A DNA stretch of 64,000 nucleotides from Fibrobacter sp. (GTDB lineage: Bacteria; Fibrobacterota; Fibrobacteria; Fibrobacterales; Fibrobacteraceae). Positions 17,106 through 25,948 of the stretch are shown in pieces. Location: the NCBI RefSeq assembly GCF_017545445.1, contig NZ_JAFWOM010000168.1, forward strand, positions 17,538 through 81,537, in the 5' to 3' direction. The translations under genes were made by a program, and so were the position numbers. The notes beneath the pieces were generated by a model that was given only the letters and a program-made list of their open reading frames with translations, was not told the DNA's origin and made no database searches. Position 1 is the first letter of the stretch; each line of letters opens with the position of its first letter.

Positions 17106-18415
17106 TGCGCCTTGTTTCTCGGTTGTTCTCTTTCTTGAGTTTCGTTTTGGCCGTTGTGGCTTTAGCGACGGTATCTGCTGTTGCCGCTCCCAAGAAGACG
17201 GATGCCCAGATTGACGAACAAAAGAATGCGTTGAAAAAGCTGGAAGTCGATTTGGCGAAAAAGCGAGAAGAACTTGCTGTGCTTGAGACCGAAGAAAAGG
17301 GTGTTTTGAACACGATTTCGCTCTTGGACCAGAACTTGAACCGCACGCGTTCGTACTTGTCGGCGCTTTCGAAAAACGAAGATATGCTGCAAGATGCGGT
17401 GAAGCAATTGGTACTAGATATTGACTCGCTGGATCACAAAATCAAGGACCGCAAACGCGCCATGCGAAAGCGAATTAGGAATTTGTATGTACATGGCCGT
17501 AGCAGCGATGCCGAAATTTTATTTGATCTCTTGACCAAGAACGGAAACCCGGAGCGTGAAGTTTATTGGGTTCATCACTTGTTGAACCGCGACCACGAGG
17601 ATGTAGAAACTCTTCGCAGTCTTGTCGCGGAACGCACGCAAAAGCAACAGGCTCAAGAAAAAAATTTGGCGGAACTCACGAGACTCCGCTCCCGCAAGGC
17701 GGTCGAAGAACGCAGTCTTGTGGCGCAGATGAACGGACAGTCGCGAGTGCTCAATTCCCTCAAGCAGGACAAGGCTTTGCAACGCATGGCCCTCAAGGAA
17801 TTTGAACGCAACCAGAAGACGATGCTCGCTCTTTTGAAAAAGCTCGAAGAACGCCGCAAGCGCGAAATCGAAGAAGCGAAAAAAGCTGAAGCGGCCCGCC
17901 TTGCCGCCCTCAAGAAAAAGGAACGTGAAGCCGAGAAAAAGCGTCAGGCCGAAAAGAAACGCGAAGCGGAGAAGAGTCGCCAGAGCGAAACGGCGAAAAA
18001 GACGGTTCAGGCGTTGCCGTTCAAAGGCCCGAAGTGCATGCCCATGGAAGGCCCGATTATCAGCGAATACGGCTTGCAGGAACATCCGGTGCTCCACATC
18101 ATGACGCGTAACTTGGGTGTCGAAATCCGCGGAAAACGCGGTGGCCGCATCCGCGCCGCTGCTGCCGGAACCGTGGCGATGGTCTCCGAAATTGACGGTC
18201 GCGGCCCCTCCGTCATCATCGAACATGAGGACGGAACCTACACAGTTTATGGTCACATGAAAGCAATTCACGTCCAAGAGGGCAAAAGTGTCAAGAAATG
18301 CGAGGAAATTGGAGAAGTGGGCGATATCGCTTCGTTAAATGGAATTAAATTGTACTTTCAAGTAAGCGAAGGGACACAAACCGTGGACCCATTGCAATGG
18401 TTGAAGCAAAAATGA
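17105..18415 (+). CDS. envC: EnvC-like amidase activator (degenerate LytM)
   Basis: A periplasmic coiled-coil protein with a C-terminal LytM/M23 domain that in E. coli is recruited by FtsX and activates cell-wall amidases. A signal peptide ends near AVA (about 28); heptad-rich coiled coil runs about 30-150 and again about 175-300 with a Lys/Ala/Glu-rich stretch. The LytM domain (about 315-436) has lost its zinc ligands: the usual HxGxD region reads NLGVEI and the usual HLHFE reads KLYFQ, while YGHM is kept. It should therefore not cut peptidoglycan itself, as expected for EnvC. It overlaps ftsX by 1 nt and holB by 4 nt. Confidence 0.88.
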   Translation: MRLVSRLFSFLSFVLAVVALATVSAVAAPKKTDAQIDEQKNALKKLEVDLAKKREELAVLETEEKGVLNTISLLDQNLNRTRSYLSALSKNEDMLQDAVKQLVLDIDSLDHKIKDRKRAMRKRIRNLYVHGRSSDAEILFDLLTKNGNPEREVYWVHHLLNRDHEDVETLRSLVAERTQKQQAQEKNLAELTRLRSRKAVEERSLVAQMNGQSRVLNSLKQDKALQRMALKEFERNQKTMLALLKKLEERRKREIEEAKKAEAARLAALKKKEREAEKKRQAEKKREAEKSRQSETAKKTVQALPFKGPKCMPMEGPIISEYGLQEHPVLHIMTRNLGVEIRGKRGGRIRAAAAGTVAMVSEIDGRGPSVIIEHEDGTYTVYGHMKAIHVQEGKSVKKCEEIGEVGDIASLNGIKLYFQVSEGTQTVDPLQWLKQK

Positions 18416-19536
18416 TAGAATATCGCTTGAATGGTCCCGCCTCCCAGGAACGAATTCGCATTCGTCTTATGTCGGCGTTGCGTGAGAACCGGTTCCCGCA
18501 GTCGATTCTAATCGACGGTCCTGTAGGCATTGGCAAAAAGGCCTTGGCGATGGAAATTGCCCAGGCGTTGCAGTGCACGAATGCAAGCGTTCGTCCCTGC
18601 GGAAAATGCTTCGGCTGCAAGATGGCCGCCGATACCGGCGTGACGGACAACTGGGTCGTGCCGATGGAAGCGAAAGAAGCGAGCGCCCGCAATGCAGCTG
18701 ATGTCTCTGCCGGGAGTTCCGCTAAGACGATCCAGGACTTCAAGCAGGCGTACATCGAAGAAATTACGAAGAACCCGTACCGCGTCGATATTTTCAGCGC
18801 CGGCGCCCTTATTTCGGTGGAACTCATCCGCACGATGACCGCCTCTTTTGCGATGAAGGGCGACCGCGTCCGCGTGGTGATTATTGCAGAAGCCGACCGC
18901 ATGAACGATTCTGCGGCAAACGCGTTCCTCAAGACGCTCGAAGAAGTTCCGCCGAACACGTATTTCATTTTGACGACCTCGTCCCGCGAAAAACTTTTGC
19001 AGACCATCCGTTCGCGTTGTTTGGCTTTGCATTTGCCGCCATTGACGGATGACGAAGTCCGCAAGGAAGCTGCCCGCGTGGGCGGCGAAGAATTTGACGA
19101 ATCGACTCTGACCGATGACGTGGTTGGGCTTGCGGTGGGTTCTCCCGGCATGGCCCTTTACTATGCGGAACATGCGAAGGCGTGGTGCTCACTCGCTGTC
19201 GATTTTATCGAGAAATCGCTTTCGCAAGATTACACGGACTTGTTCTTTGAACTGGATGATTCCGGCCTCGAAGACCCGGCGATCGTGAACCGCTTCTTGG
19301 AGGTCCTGTCGTTCTTGATTGCGGACTTGCTGCGCCAACAATCGGGTGCTCCGCTCCGCATTCCTGATGCTACAAGCCGCGTGAATCTTGAACGCTATCC
19401 GCAGGTGGGAGCTTCGGCTTTGGAACTTGGGCTTGTGTGCGTCCAGGAAACGATGTCGCAAATTGCCTCAAGACGTATGGCGGCAGTCATGTGCCTCCAG
19501 AATCTTGCCATGAAACTTTTTGAAGGCTACAAGTAA
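18412..19536 (+). CDS. holB: DNA polymerase III subunit delta'
   Basis: A clamp-loader ATPase-like subunit. P-loop GPVGIGKKALA (about 38-48), a zinc module C-x-CGKCFGC (about 58-70), an RFC-box-like ADRMNDSAANAFLKTLEEVPP, and TTSSREKLLQTIRSRCLAL (sensor 1/arginine-finger segment) identify it. The zinc module is slightly stretched (NASVRPCGKCFGCK). ATG 18412 overlaps the envC stop in ATGA; ATG 18397 five codons upstream is an alternative. It sits between envC and recJ in a tightly packed plus-strand operon. Confidence 0.85.
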   Translation: MIEYRLNGPASQERIRIRLMSALRENRFPQSILIDGPVGIGKKALAMEIAQALQCTNASVRPCGKCFGCKMAADTGVTDNWVVPMEAKEASARNAADVSAGSSAKTIQDFKQAYIEEITKNPYRVDIFSAGALISVELIRTMTASFAMKGDRVRVVIIAEADRMNDSAANAFLKTLEEVPPNTYFILTTSSREKLLQTIRSRCLALHLPPLTDDEVRKEAARVGGEEFDESTLTDDVVGLAVGSPGMALYYAEHAKAWCSLAVDFIEKSLSQDYTDLFFELDDSGLEDPAIVNRFLEVLSFLIADLLRQQSGAPLRIPDATSRVNLERYPQVGASALELGLVCVQETMSQIASRRMAAVMCLQNLAMKLFEGYK

Positions 19537-19537
19537 A

Positions 19538-21250
19538 ATGGAAGATCTTGTCGCCTCAACTTTGTCCTCTACGTTAAAGATTCCGCATGCGGTGGCGAGG
19601 TTCCTCGTTTCGCGTGGCATTAAGACGGTGGCCGATGCGTACCACATGCTGTGTTCCAGCGAATGCGATGTGCACGACCCGTTCCTCATGATGGGTATGG
19701 ACAAGGCTGTGGAATGGATTCTCGCGGTCCGCGAACGCGGCGAGCGTGTGTTCATTTTTGGCGATTACGACTTGGACGGTATGACCTCGGTCACACTTTT
19801 GACGCGTTGCCTCAAAATGGTGGGCGTCGAATCGGAATGGCGACTGCCAAACCGCTTTGGCGACGGCTACGGGCTTTCTGTGGCTGCCGTGGATGAAATG
19901 TACGCTGCTGGCGCCCGTAACTTGATTACCGTGGATACCGGCATTACTGCGAATGTGGAAATCGCATACGCCAAGCAACTGGGCATGGCGGTCATGGTCA
20001 TGGACCATCACCAACCGTCGGGCGATGGACTGCCCGTGAGCGATGTGCTCTTGGACCCGCACCAGGATGGCGATGATTACCCGAATCCTGAACTTTGCGG
20101 TGTCGGTGTTTCGTATAAGTTTATCTGTGCCTTGTTCAGCCGCCTCGGAAAGCCGAACCCCGTGGAATATTTGGACTTGGTCGCTCTCGGGACGCTTGCG
20201 GACTTGGTGCAGATGACTCCCGAAAACCGCTACTTTACGCGTTCGGGGTTGGATTGTTTGAAGAATAGCCGCTGGCCTGGTGTGCAAGAAATGTACGCCT
20301 CCCTCATGAAACCGCACAGCTGCGTGGGCGGCATCGACGTGATGTACAAGCTCGCTCCGCTCCTGAATGCTCCTGGCCGCATGGAACGCCCGGACCCGGC
20401 CCTTAAACTTCTTTTGTGCGAAAATAAGAGCGAGGCTCCGCAGCTTCTGGAAGAACTCAAAAAGTGGAACACGCTCCGCAAGGAAAAAGAAGCCGAAATC
20501 ACCGGAATGGCGATGGAACAGGTCAAGTCGCTTTACGGCGATACCGTCCCGACGGTCATTGTGGTTGCCGGTGAAAATTGGCATGTGGGCGTGATTGGCA
20601 TTGTCGCGGCAAAGCTTGCGCAGGAATTCCATAGGCCGTCTGCGGTGCTTTCGATTATCGACGGCATGGCGCATGCGAGTGCCCGTGCTGTTCCCGGATT
20701 CAACTGGCATAAGGCTCTCTTTGAAAGCCGCGACCTGTTCGACCGTTGGGGCGGACATGCGAATGCGGCTGGCTTTTCGCTCGAATCTGCAAAAATAGAA
20801 GAACTGCGCGGTCGATTGTTGCAGTCTGCAAAAGATCAAGGCTACACGGGCGAAATCATTGACGTGGATGAATCGTACCCCTACGACATCAAAATTGCTC
20901 TCCGTGAATTGACTGTAGAAACGCGAGTCCCGAGCGGAAGATTCCCTGTCCGTGAACGTTCGATTCTCGAATTCATCGACTTGCTCGAACCGTTTGGCGG
21001 TAATTTCCCGTATCCAGTGTTCCGTGCGGAAGGCGTTACAGTGCATCGGGTGCGTGAACTGCGCGGTGGCCATTTGCAGATGGAAATTTCTCAGGCGGGG
21101 AGTGCTGTATATCCGGCTATTGCTTTTGGGCTTCGCAAGAGCAAGGCTTTGCTTGGGCGTTCCCGTCCGGTGACTGTCGTTTTCGAACCCATTTGGAATT
21201 ACTACAACAACACCAAGACGGTGCAGCTTTGCATCAAGTCCATCGAGTAG
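19538..21250 (+). CDS. recJ: Single-stranded-DNA 5'-exonuclease RecJ
   Basis: Processes single-stranded ends in recombination and mismatch repair. DHH-phosphoesterase motifs are intact: FGDYDLDGMTS (about 73-83), DHHQPSGD (about 155), ELCGVGVSYKF, and the DHHA1-type GGHANAAGFSLE at about 405. An OB-like C-terminal part follows (FGGNFPYPVFRAEGV). The 570-residue length is typical. ATG 19538 follows the holB stop by one base and has GAAGG about 11 nt upstream; ATG 19520 within holB is an alternative. Confidence 0.94.
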   Translation: MEDLVASTLSSTLKIPHAVARFLVSRGIKTVADAYHMLCSSECDVHDPFLMMGMDKAVEWILAVRERGERVFIFGDYDLDGMTSVTLLTRCLKMVGVESEWRLPNRFGDGYGLSVAAVDEMYAAGARNLITVDTGITANVEIAYAKQLGMAVMVMDHHQPSGDGLPVSDVLLDPHQDGDDYPNPELCGVGVSYKFICALFSRLGKPNPVEYLDLVALGTLADLVQMTPENRYFTRSGLDCLKNSRWPGVQEMYASLMKPHSCVGGIDVMYKLAPLLNAPGRMERPDPALKLLLCENKSEAPQLLEELKKWNTLRKEKEAEITGMAMEQVKSLYGDTVPTVIVVAGENWHVGVIGIVAAKLAQEFHRPSAVLSIIDGMAHASARAVPGFNWHKALFESRDLFDRWGGHANAAGFSLESAKIEELRGRLLQSAKDQGYTGEIIDVDESYPYDIKIALRELTVETRVPSGRFPVRERSILEFIDLLEPFGGNFPYPVFRAEGVTVHRVRELRGGHLQMEISQAGSAVYPAIAFGLRKSKALLGRSRPVTVVFEPIWNYYNNTKTVQLCIKSIE

Positions 21251-21253
21251 GCC

Positions 21254-21775
21254 ATGTTGAAACGTAACGCTCCTATGTTCGCTTTTATGCTCGTCTTTGT
21301 GGCGGTGCTATACTTTGTCTATAGCATTCCTCATTACGAACCCATCGTGGAAGTCGAAGAAGAAAAAAAAGAGGATGTTGTTGAGGAATCGTTTAACGGG
21401 CGTGTTGAAATGCCTTCCATTGATGAAATTTATGTGATTGAAAATACCGCAGGGCGTGACTTGAATAAAATTGCACTGTTCTTGGAAGGCCGTGCTGCCG
21501 GATTGCATTATCTTTCGTCGGAGTATTTCAAAAAATTCAAGGTTCGCCACAAAAGTAACAGAGCTGTAAAATCCGACGATGATGTGTTTCTTGGATTGCA
21601 TCTCACGCTCGATAGCCTTGGACGCTTTAATAGCCCCAAAATCATGTTCTCGGATTCCGATGACGAGGTCTTCACGGTCAAACTGCTGAAGCATGTCGAA
21701 TACTTTTGGCGACTGCCTCCTAGCAAGCAGGGCCTGCTTGAAATGTGGATCCCCATCCGCTTCCATGCGAATTAG
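21254..21775 (+). CDS. Membrane-anchored protein with TonB/AgmX-like C-terminus
   Basis: One N-terminal helix (APMFAFMLVFVAVLYFVYS), an acidic spacer (VEVEEEKKEDVVEESF), then a domain with a TonB/AgmX-type pattern: a repeated beta strand LGLHLTLDSLGRF, ...DDEVFTVKLLKHVEYFWRLP, closing in MWIPIRFHAN. The W-x-LP and final P-x-RF are the points of resemblance. Such domains couple inner and outer membranes. It follows recJ by 3 bp, so is probably cotranscribed, but no functional link is visible. Its TAG stop lies in a heptamer array. The domain call is moderate. Confidence 0.6.
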   Translation: MLKRNAPMFAFMLVFVAVLYFVYSIPHYEPIVEVEEEKKEDVVEESFNGRVEMPSIDEIYVIENTAGRDLNKIALFLEGRAAGLHYLSSEYFKKFKVRHKSNRAVKSDDDVFLGLHLTLDSLGRFNSPKIMFSDSDDEVFTVKLLKHVEYFWRLPPSKQGLLEMWIPIRFHAN

Positions 21776-21838
21776 TAGCTAGTCAATAGTCATTGGTCAT
21801 TAGTTTTTGGTTCGTAGTCCTTAGTCATTAGTTATTGA
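21773..21838 (+). repeat. TAGTCAT-type heptamer array
   Basis: Units TAGTCAA, TAGTCAT, TGGTCAT, TAGTTTT, TGGTTCG, TAGTCCT, TAGTCAT, TAGTTAT at strict 7-bp period, starting at the stop codon of the preceding gene. Confidence 0.85.
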
Positions 21839-21866
21839 CAAAAAAGAAGCCCCACTATGTGGGGCA
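21839..21866 (-). terminator. Terminator of the 21.9-22.4 kb minus-strand gene
   Basis: Stem GCCCCAC (21849-21855) / GTGGGGC (21859-21865) with loop TAT; the minus strand continues TTCTTTTTTG. Confidence 0.8.
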
Positions 21867-21927
21867 TGAAAAAGATTTGTGGAGACGACAATGAACTTTG
21901 CCATCGACCACAGTGCTGAGATCGGCT

Positions 21928-22356
21928 TTACTTGTTTCTCAGAATTTCGACGAGCTGCTTTGCGTTCTTTTCGATGAGGACGAACGCTTCGAACATGCGG
22001 GCTTCGCGCCACTTGGTCATGAACTTCGTCTGCCAATCGACGGCGATAGACTGCGGATCCTTCGGACCGTTTTCGTTCTGGTACCAGACTTCTTTCGTGA
22101 TTTCGCGGATCATGGCGCCCATTTCGGCTGCCGGCTGGAGGGAACCCTTGCAAAGAAGCAGAGCGCGCAAATTGTCGAGCAGAATTTCGTCAGAAGGCTG
22201 TTCTGCATCCTCGTGGGCGCATTCCCAAATTTCATCACGATGGCGTTCCGTCCAGTCAATCAAGTGCTTTTTCATCTTTTCGAGCTCGCCCTTGGCCAAC
22301 TTTTCATCAACCGCTTCACGCGGGTAGTAGATGCTGTTCGGATAGAATTCAATCAT
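21928..22356 (-). CDS. Hypothetical cytoplasmic protein
   Basis: A 142-residue protein I do not recognise. It lacks a signal peptide or membrane segment and is helical and charged (EKMKKHLIDWTERHRDEIWE, MGAMIREITKEVWYQ, KWREARMFEAFVLIEKNAKQ). The start ATG has a strong Shine-Dalgarno, GAAGGTGG, 6 nt upstream on the minus strand. It stands alone between a tRNA-Leu gene and its own terminator at 21,849, so it is an independent unit. Confidence 0.7.
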   Translation of the reverse strand: MIEFYPNSIYYPREAVDEKLAKGELEKMKKHLIDWTERHRDEIWECAHEDAEQPSDEILLDNLRALLLCKGSLQPAAEMGAMIREITKEVWYQNENGPKDPQSIAVDWQTKFMTKWREARMFEAFVLIEKNAKQLVEILRNK

Positions 22357-22397
22357 GATGTTCCACCTTCACGATGTTGAAGCTTCGTAAAAAACAA

Positions 22398-22480
<83 letters not shown>

Positions 22481-22709
22481 AGGTTGTGCATGCAGAATAT
22501 AGCAAATTTTGAGGCTTTTAAATCAAATAAAATGGAAAACCTTTATGGTTTTTATCACATTTTTCTCTAAAAATTATTTTCTGTTTGCAAATATTTACTT
22601 TTGGGTTCCATTAATATATATTATGGAGTGGACTAGATGAAAAAAGATTTTAATTGCTAACTTTTGATTTGGCTTAGATTTAGGAGATTTATTGCGTGGA
22701 GATTTTGCT

Positions 22710-23270
22710 ATGAAGGTAGGTCAATCTAGAAAGAAAGGCTTTACGCTGGTAGAAGTCTTAGTTGTCGTTGTCATTATGGGCATTTTGTCTTCAATGGGCG
22801 TTGTGAGTATTGCCGGTGCTGTCGCTAATGCTCGTGTGAAGGACTATGCTCAAAATACCGCAGCTTTTTTTGAGCGCATTGCCAATGATGCCAATAGAAT
22901 GTCCAAGCCTCTTTGCATCAAAATAGATCGGGAACGTCGAAATCCGGTTTTTCTTGTATATACAGACGCCGCATGTGAAACGGATCTTTATGACTCTTTA
23001 GTGCTTGAAACGCCTGCCAGATATGATTGCGTGAGTGAGTTTGAAGACGATCTTTTTGAATCTTTTTGTCAAAATGAAGGTTCCGATAACAGTGATTGGT
23101 CGAATGGGGTCTTTTTTAGACCTCGTATAGGGCTTTCTGCGGCACCAAGCAAGATGTCTTTATGTATCCAGTATGGGGATGATCGTGTTTTCGGTGGAAT
23201 TGTAAAATGCGCAAATAAAAACATGATTCTTCCTGTGTGGAATTCAGGTGACGCTTGGCTTTCATTATAG
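22710..23270 (+). CDS. Type IV pilin-like prepilin (GspH/FimT type)
   Basis: A pseudopilin-like protein. The N-terminus has the prepilin peptidase site QSRKKG|FTLVEVLVV with Glu at +5 and a hydrophobic helix to about residue 45. The remainder (Cys-containing, strand-rich: LCIKIDRE, FLVYTDAACET) resembles GspH/FimT minor pilins. 186 aa. ATG 22710 is chosen since GGAG lies about 9 nt upstream and it directly precedes the basic leader. The next gene, 14 bp on, is also a prepilin, so these are a minor-pilin operon fragment; no assembly ATPase or peptidase is in the window. Confidence 0.82.
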   Translation: MKVGQSRKKGFTLVEVLVVVVIMGILSSMGVVSIAGAVANARVKDYAQNTAAFFERIANDANRMSKPLCIKIDRERRNPVFLVYTDAACETDLYDSLVLETPARYDCVSEFEDDLFESFCQNEGSDNSDWSNGVFFRPRIGLSAAPSKMSLCIQYGDDRVFGGIVKCANKNMILPVWNSGDAWLSL

Positions 23271-23284
23271 AAGGTAATTGATTT

Positions 23285-23755
23285 ATGACGAATGTTTTTA
23301 AGAATAAGAAAGGATTTGGTATAGCGGAAATCTTGGTTGCTGCGGCAGTCCTTGGTTTTATGTATATGGCCGTGTTGAACATGCATAGTGGAAATCATGA
23401 TGCGCTATTGCGTATTCGCGGTCGTGATGGTGCGGTCGATGTTGCACAGCAGGTCATAGATTCTCTCAAGTCTGTGGGACTCGCTTCTATTCCGTCGAAA
23501 TCTGACGAACCGACGACTTTCGATGTGGATCCTATTGAGCGCTCTTGGGAGCGTAGCACTAGTTGGGGTGGCGGTTCCGCCAAGGTGACTTACACACCGG
23601 TGGTTACGGTTGAGCCGACTGCTGATTACACATCGGAATCATCATCGCAGTTCGAGACGATCCAGCGTGTCTATGCAAAACAAGTGAAAGTCAGAGTGTC
23701 TTGGAACTTTAAAGGTACCACGCAGTCGATAGAAGTTTCGAGCGTTATTAGATAA
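23285..23755 (+). CDS. Type IV prepilin-like protein (PilV/GspI type)
   Basis: Second prepilin of the pair (156 aa). Leader MTNVFKNKKG is followed by the cleavage site and FGIAEILVAAAVLGFMYMAVL, with Glu at +5. The body (VAQQVIDSLKSVGLASI, VKVRVSWNFKGTTQSIEVSSV) resembles PilV/GspI minor pilins. GAAGG about 10 nt upstream serves as Shine-Dalgarno. The stop TAA leads straight into a TAGGTTN heptamer array. Whether the pair serves pili or a type II secretion-like machine cannot be told from here. Confidence 0.78.
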   Translation: MTNVFKNKKGFGIAEILVAAAVLGFMYMAVLNMHSGNHDALLRIRGRDGAVDVAQQVIDSLKSVGLASIPSKSDEPTTFDVDPIERSWERSTSWGGGSAKVTYTPVVTVEPTADYTSESSSQFETIQRVYAKQVKVRVSWNFKGTTQSIEVSSVIR

Positions 23756-23879
23756 TAGGTTACAGGTTGTAGGTTATAGGTTGTAGGAATAATGTCACGT
23801 GCTTCGCACGTATTTATAGGACGGCTTCGCCGTGATTATAAATCCTAATCCCTAACCCCTATCACCTATCCCCTAAAAG
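23755..23879. repeat. Convergent heptamer arrays around a hairpin
   Basis: 23,755-23,788: units TAGGTTA, CAGGTTG, TAGGTTA, TAGGTTG on the plus strand. Then small palindromes CGTGCTTCGCACG and GGCTTCGCC. 23,842-23,879 reads on the minus strand as TAGGGGA, TAGGTGA, TAGGGGT, TAGGGAT and encodes the last residues of the convergent gene. Confidence 0.85.
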
Positions 23880-25118
23880 ATGCATAATTACCGGCCGGTT
23901 CTTGCCGTGTTCTGTCTTGTGGATGGTGAGCTTGCCTGTGCTGTCGTAGCTGAACTGGTCGCCTACGCGTTCTCCGTTTACGTACGTAAGGCTGTCTTTC
24001 AATATCCCGCTTTTGTACCAGTTGCGCCAGATGCCATGCCGCTTGGCGTCGCCATCCTGGTTTGATTGCCAGAATCCTTCGCTTGCCATTTTGCCACCCA
24101 AGCTGTCCGGGTAAAAACTGCGGCTTTCCATAATTTGTCCGTTGTCCCAAACTTCTTCGTACTTGAGTACGTGCCCTTTCTTGTAGTGCCAGAGCGTTCC
24201 GGTAATGAGGTCGTCGTCTGCAATACGGACAAACGTGGATTCTGCACAAACTTTATACGTTGTCTTGTCTCCGTTGCTTGTGCCACAAATGCCAAAGTCC
24301 GTTCGCAGGTCGTCTTGCAAAATGGATTTTGCAATGACGTTTCCTTCGCCATCAAAATAAAGCCATGTGGAATCGCGGTGTCCGTCTTTCCAGAATTCTT
24401 TCTTTTGTATATCACTGTTTCCGTAAAAGAAAATGCGCTCCCCGTCGAGTTTCCCCAGTAGCCAGTTTTCGCGGAGCTGCAACGTTTTTCCGTTCGGGTA
24501 ATAGAAATCGCTCAATCCGTTTTTAATACCTTGTTTGCAATTCTGCTCGAATTCCAAGGCTCCGTCCGGTGCGTATTGCTTAAAAACGCCCGCATCTGTT
24601 GTGCTAAAACAGGAATTTTCTATAGCAGGTTTTCCATTGCTATGCCATTTTTTCCAGATGCCGATGGAATCGCCTTTGTCGTTGTAGTGTTCTTCGAAGG
24701 ATTTTACTTTTTCGTCGTGGGTGCTTGCGGTATGGTGAAAGCCTTCCCAGTCGCCTACGGGGTGGTCGTCCTTGTAATAGCGGATGGCCTCGACTTTCTT
24801 GTTCTGGTAGTAGCTCGTCCATTTGCCGTCGCGGAGCCCGTCCTTGTACGAGCCTATCATAGCGACATCACCAAAGCCTGTCCAGCGTTTGAATTCTCCG
24901 TTGGGCATGTTGTTCTTGTACGGTATTTCGAGTTCCTTGATGCCGTCGTTGTACCATTCGTTGCGTTTGAGGATGGTTCCGTCCGAATAGACCCAGATGG
25001 AGGTCTTCTTGACTCCGTTGACGTGCCTTGCGATGATTTGTTCTTCGGCACGTTCGACGGTACAGCCGGCGAAACTGCATAAAAGGGCAAAAAAAGCGAG
25101 AGAAATAGAAAACTTCAT
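23862..25118 (-). CDS. Lipoprotein with MORN/YwqK-type repeats
   Basis: A 419-residue lipoprotein. The signal ends in lipobox FAGC (Cys about 19). The rest is a long series of MORN-like units of the kind found in YwqK-family proteins: NEWYNDGIKELEIPYKNNMPNGEF, SYKDGLRDGKWTSYYQN, YYKDDHPVGDWEGF, YPNGKTLQLRENWLLGKLDG, FWKDGHRDSTWLYFDGEG and WRNWYKSGILKDSLTYVNG among them. Its role is unknown; such repeats usually form an extended beta scaffold. ATG 25118 is used because longer forms would hide the signal peptide. The final LGDR and TGA stop are encoded within a heptamer array. Confidence 0.75.
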   Translation of the reverse strand: MKFSISLAFFALLCSFAGCTVERAEEQIIARHVNGVKKTSIWVYSDGTILKRNEWYNDGIKELEIPYKNNMPNGEFKRWTGFGDVAMIGSYKDGLRDGKWTSYYQNKKVEAIRYYKDDHPVGDWEGFHHTASTHDEKVKSFEEHYNDKGDSIGIWKKWHSNGKPAIENSCFSTTDAGVFKQYAPDGALEFEQNCKQGIKNGLSDFYYPNGKTLQLRENWLLGKLDGERIFFYGNSDIQKKEFWKDGHRDSTWLYFDGEGNVIAKSILQDDLRTDFGICGTSNGDKTTYKVCAESTFVRIADDDLITGTLWHYKKGHVLKYEEVWDNGQIMESRSFYPDSLGGKMASEGFWQSNQDGDAKRHGIWRNWYKSGILKDSLTYVNGERVGDQFSYDSTGKLTIHKTEHGKNRPVIMHLLGDR

Positions 25119-25152
25119 TGTTCGTAAAGTAGAAAAAAAGTAATTTCTAGGT

Positions 25153-25938
25153 GTGAATGAACAGGTAAAAAAATCGATTGCACAAACTTTGCAGCAAAGA
25201 ATACAAACCCCATGGGTTTGGCTTGTCTTTGTTCTCACGATTTGTTTGACGGCCCTGTTTTACGTTTCGCAAAAACCGCAAGTCGCCGTTTATTCGCAGT
25301 ACGTCAAGTCGCTGAGCGATTACCAGTATGCCGAGGTGAGCTTGATGCGTTCCATGGAGCGGGTGCGGGGCGGCTTCGAGGTGGATTCTTTGTTTGTCAT
25401 TTCGCAGATGATGACACTTCGCGAGGTGGCGGTTTCGTTCGAAAAGGGCGTTCAGAAATTGGAGCAGGCCGGGTTCTCGTCGCCGCCCAAGGCTGCTGTT
25501 TCGCAATTCGAGACGAACGTTGTCGCTAAAGTCGCATGCTTGCGCCGTTATCTTTCAGAGCGTTTGGCGTGGTTTACCGAGCTGGAATACTTCTATATCG
25601 CGATGGAATTGAATTCTGCGGAAGTCGATTTACAGCTTATGCGAAAGCTGGATTCCGCAAAAGCGGGGTACGCCGTCAGGCCGGATTCGGTGGATTTGCC
25701 TATGCCGCTTGCAAGGAGCGCGGAACTGTTGCTTCAAAAGAATTTGGAACTTCGCAATGCTTGGAATCAGTTCGATAACGACAAGACTCTTAGCGTAAGC
25801 GATGAACTGCTCCACTTTTTCCAGATGGAAAACTTGAAAGAAATTTCTTTGTCGGAAAATGTTCCGCTTGTGTTTTACTTTTTGTCGCTGGTGCTTTTGC
25901 TAGCCACATTTTTCTTTATATTCAAGTCTAAACAGTAA
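25153..25938 (+). CDS. Membrane protein with large periplasmic loop
   Basis: A 261-residue protein I do not recognise. Helix 1 is at about 22-39 (WVWLVFVLTICLTALFYV), helix 2 at the C-terminus (about 240-258, VFYFLSLVLLLATFFFIF), with a helical, mostly extracytoplasmic region between them (ERVRGGFEVDSLFV, MTLREVAVSFEKGVQKLEQ). This two-helix layout is seen in sensory or scaffolding proteins, but no signalling domain follows. It begins an operon with the next two genes (10 bp spacing, then a 4-nt overlap) and is divergent from the MORN lipoprotein 34 bp away. GTG 25153 is the chosen start. Confidence 0.6.
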   Translation: MNEQVKKSIAQTLQQRIQTPWVWLVFVLTICLTALFYVSQKPQVAVYSQYVKSLSDYQYAEVSLMRSMERVRGGFEVDSLFVISQMMTLREVAVSFEKGVQKLEQAGFSSPPKAAVSQFETNVVAKVACLRRYLSERLAWFTELEYFYIAMELNSAEVDLQLMRKLDSAKAGYAVRPDSVDLPMPLARSAELLLQKNLELRNAWNQFDNDKTLSVSDELLHFFQMENLKEISLSENVPLVFYFLSLVLLLATFFFIFKSKQ

Positions 25939-25948
25939 AGGGTTGAAA

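Noticed and set aside
19574..21073. A 499-codon minus-strand frame opposite recJ
   Set aside because: RecJ motifs are complete in the sense strand and the antisense translation shows none.
23862..25118. Calling the YwqK-like repeat lipoprotein an antitoxin
   Set aside because: The family label comes from automated naming; here it is a secreted lipoprotein without a toxin neighbour.
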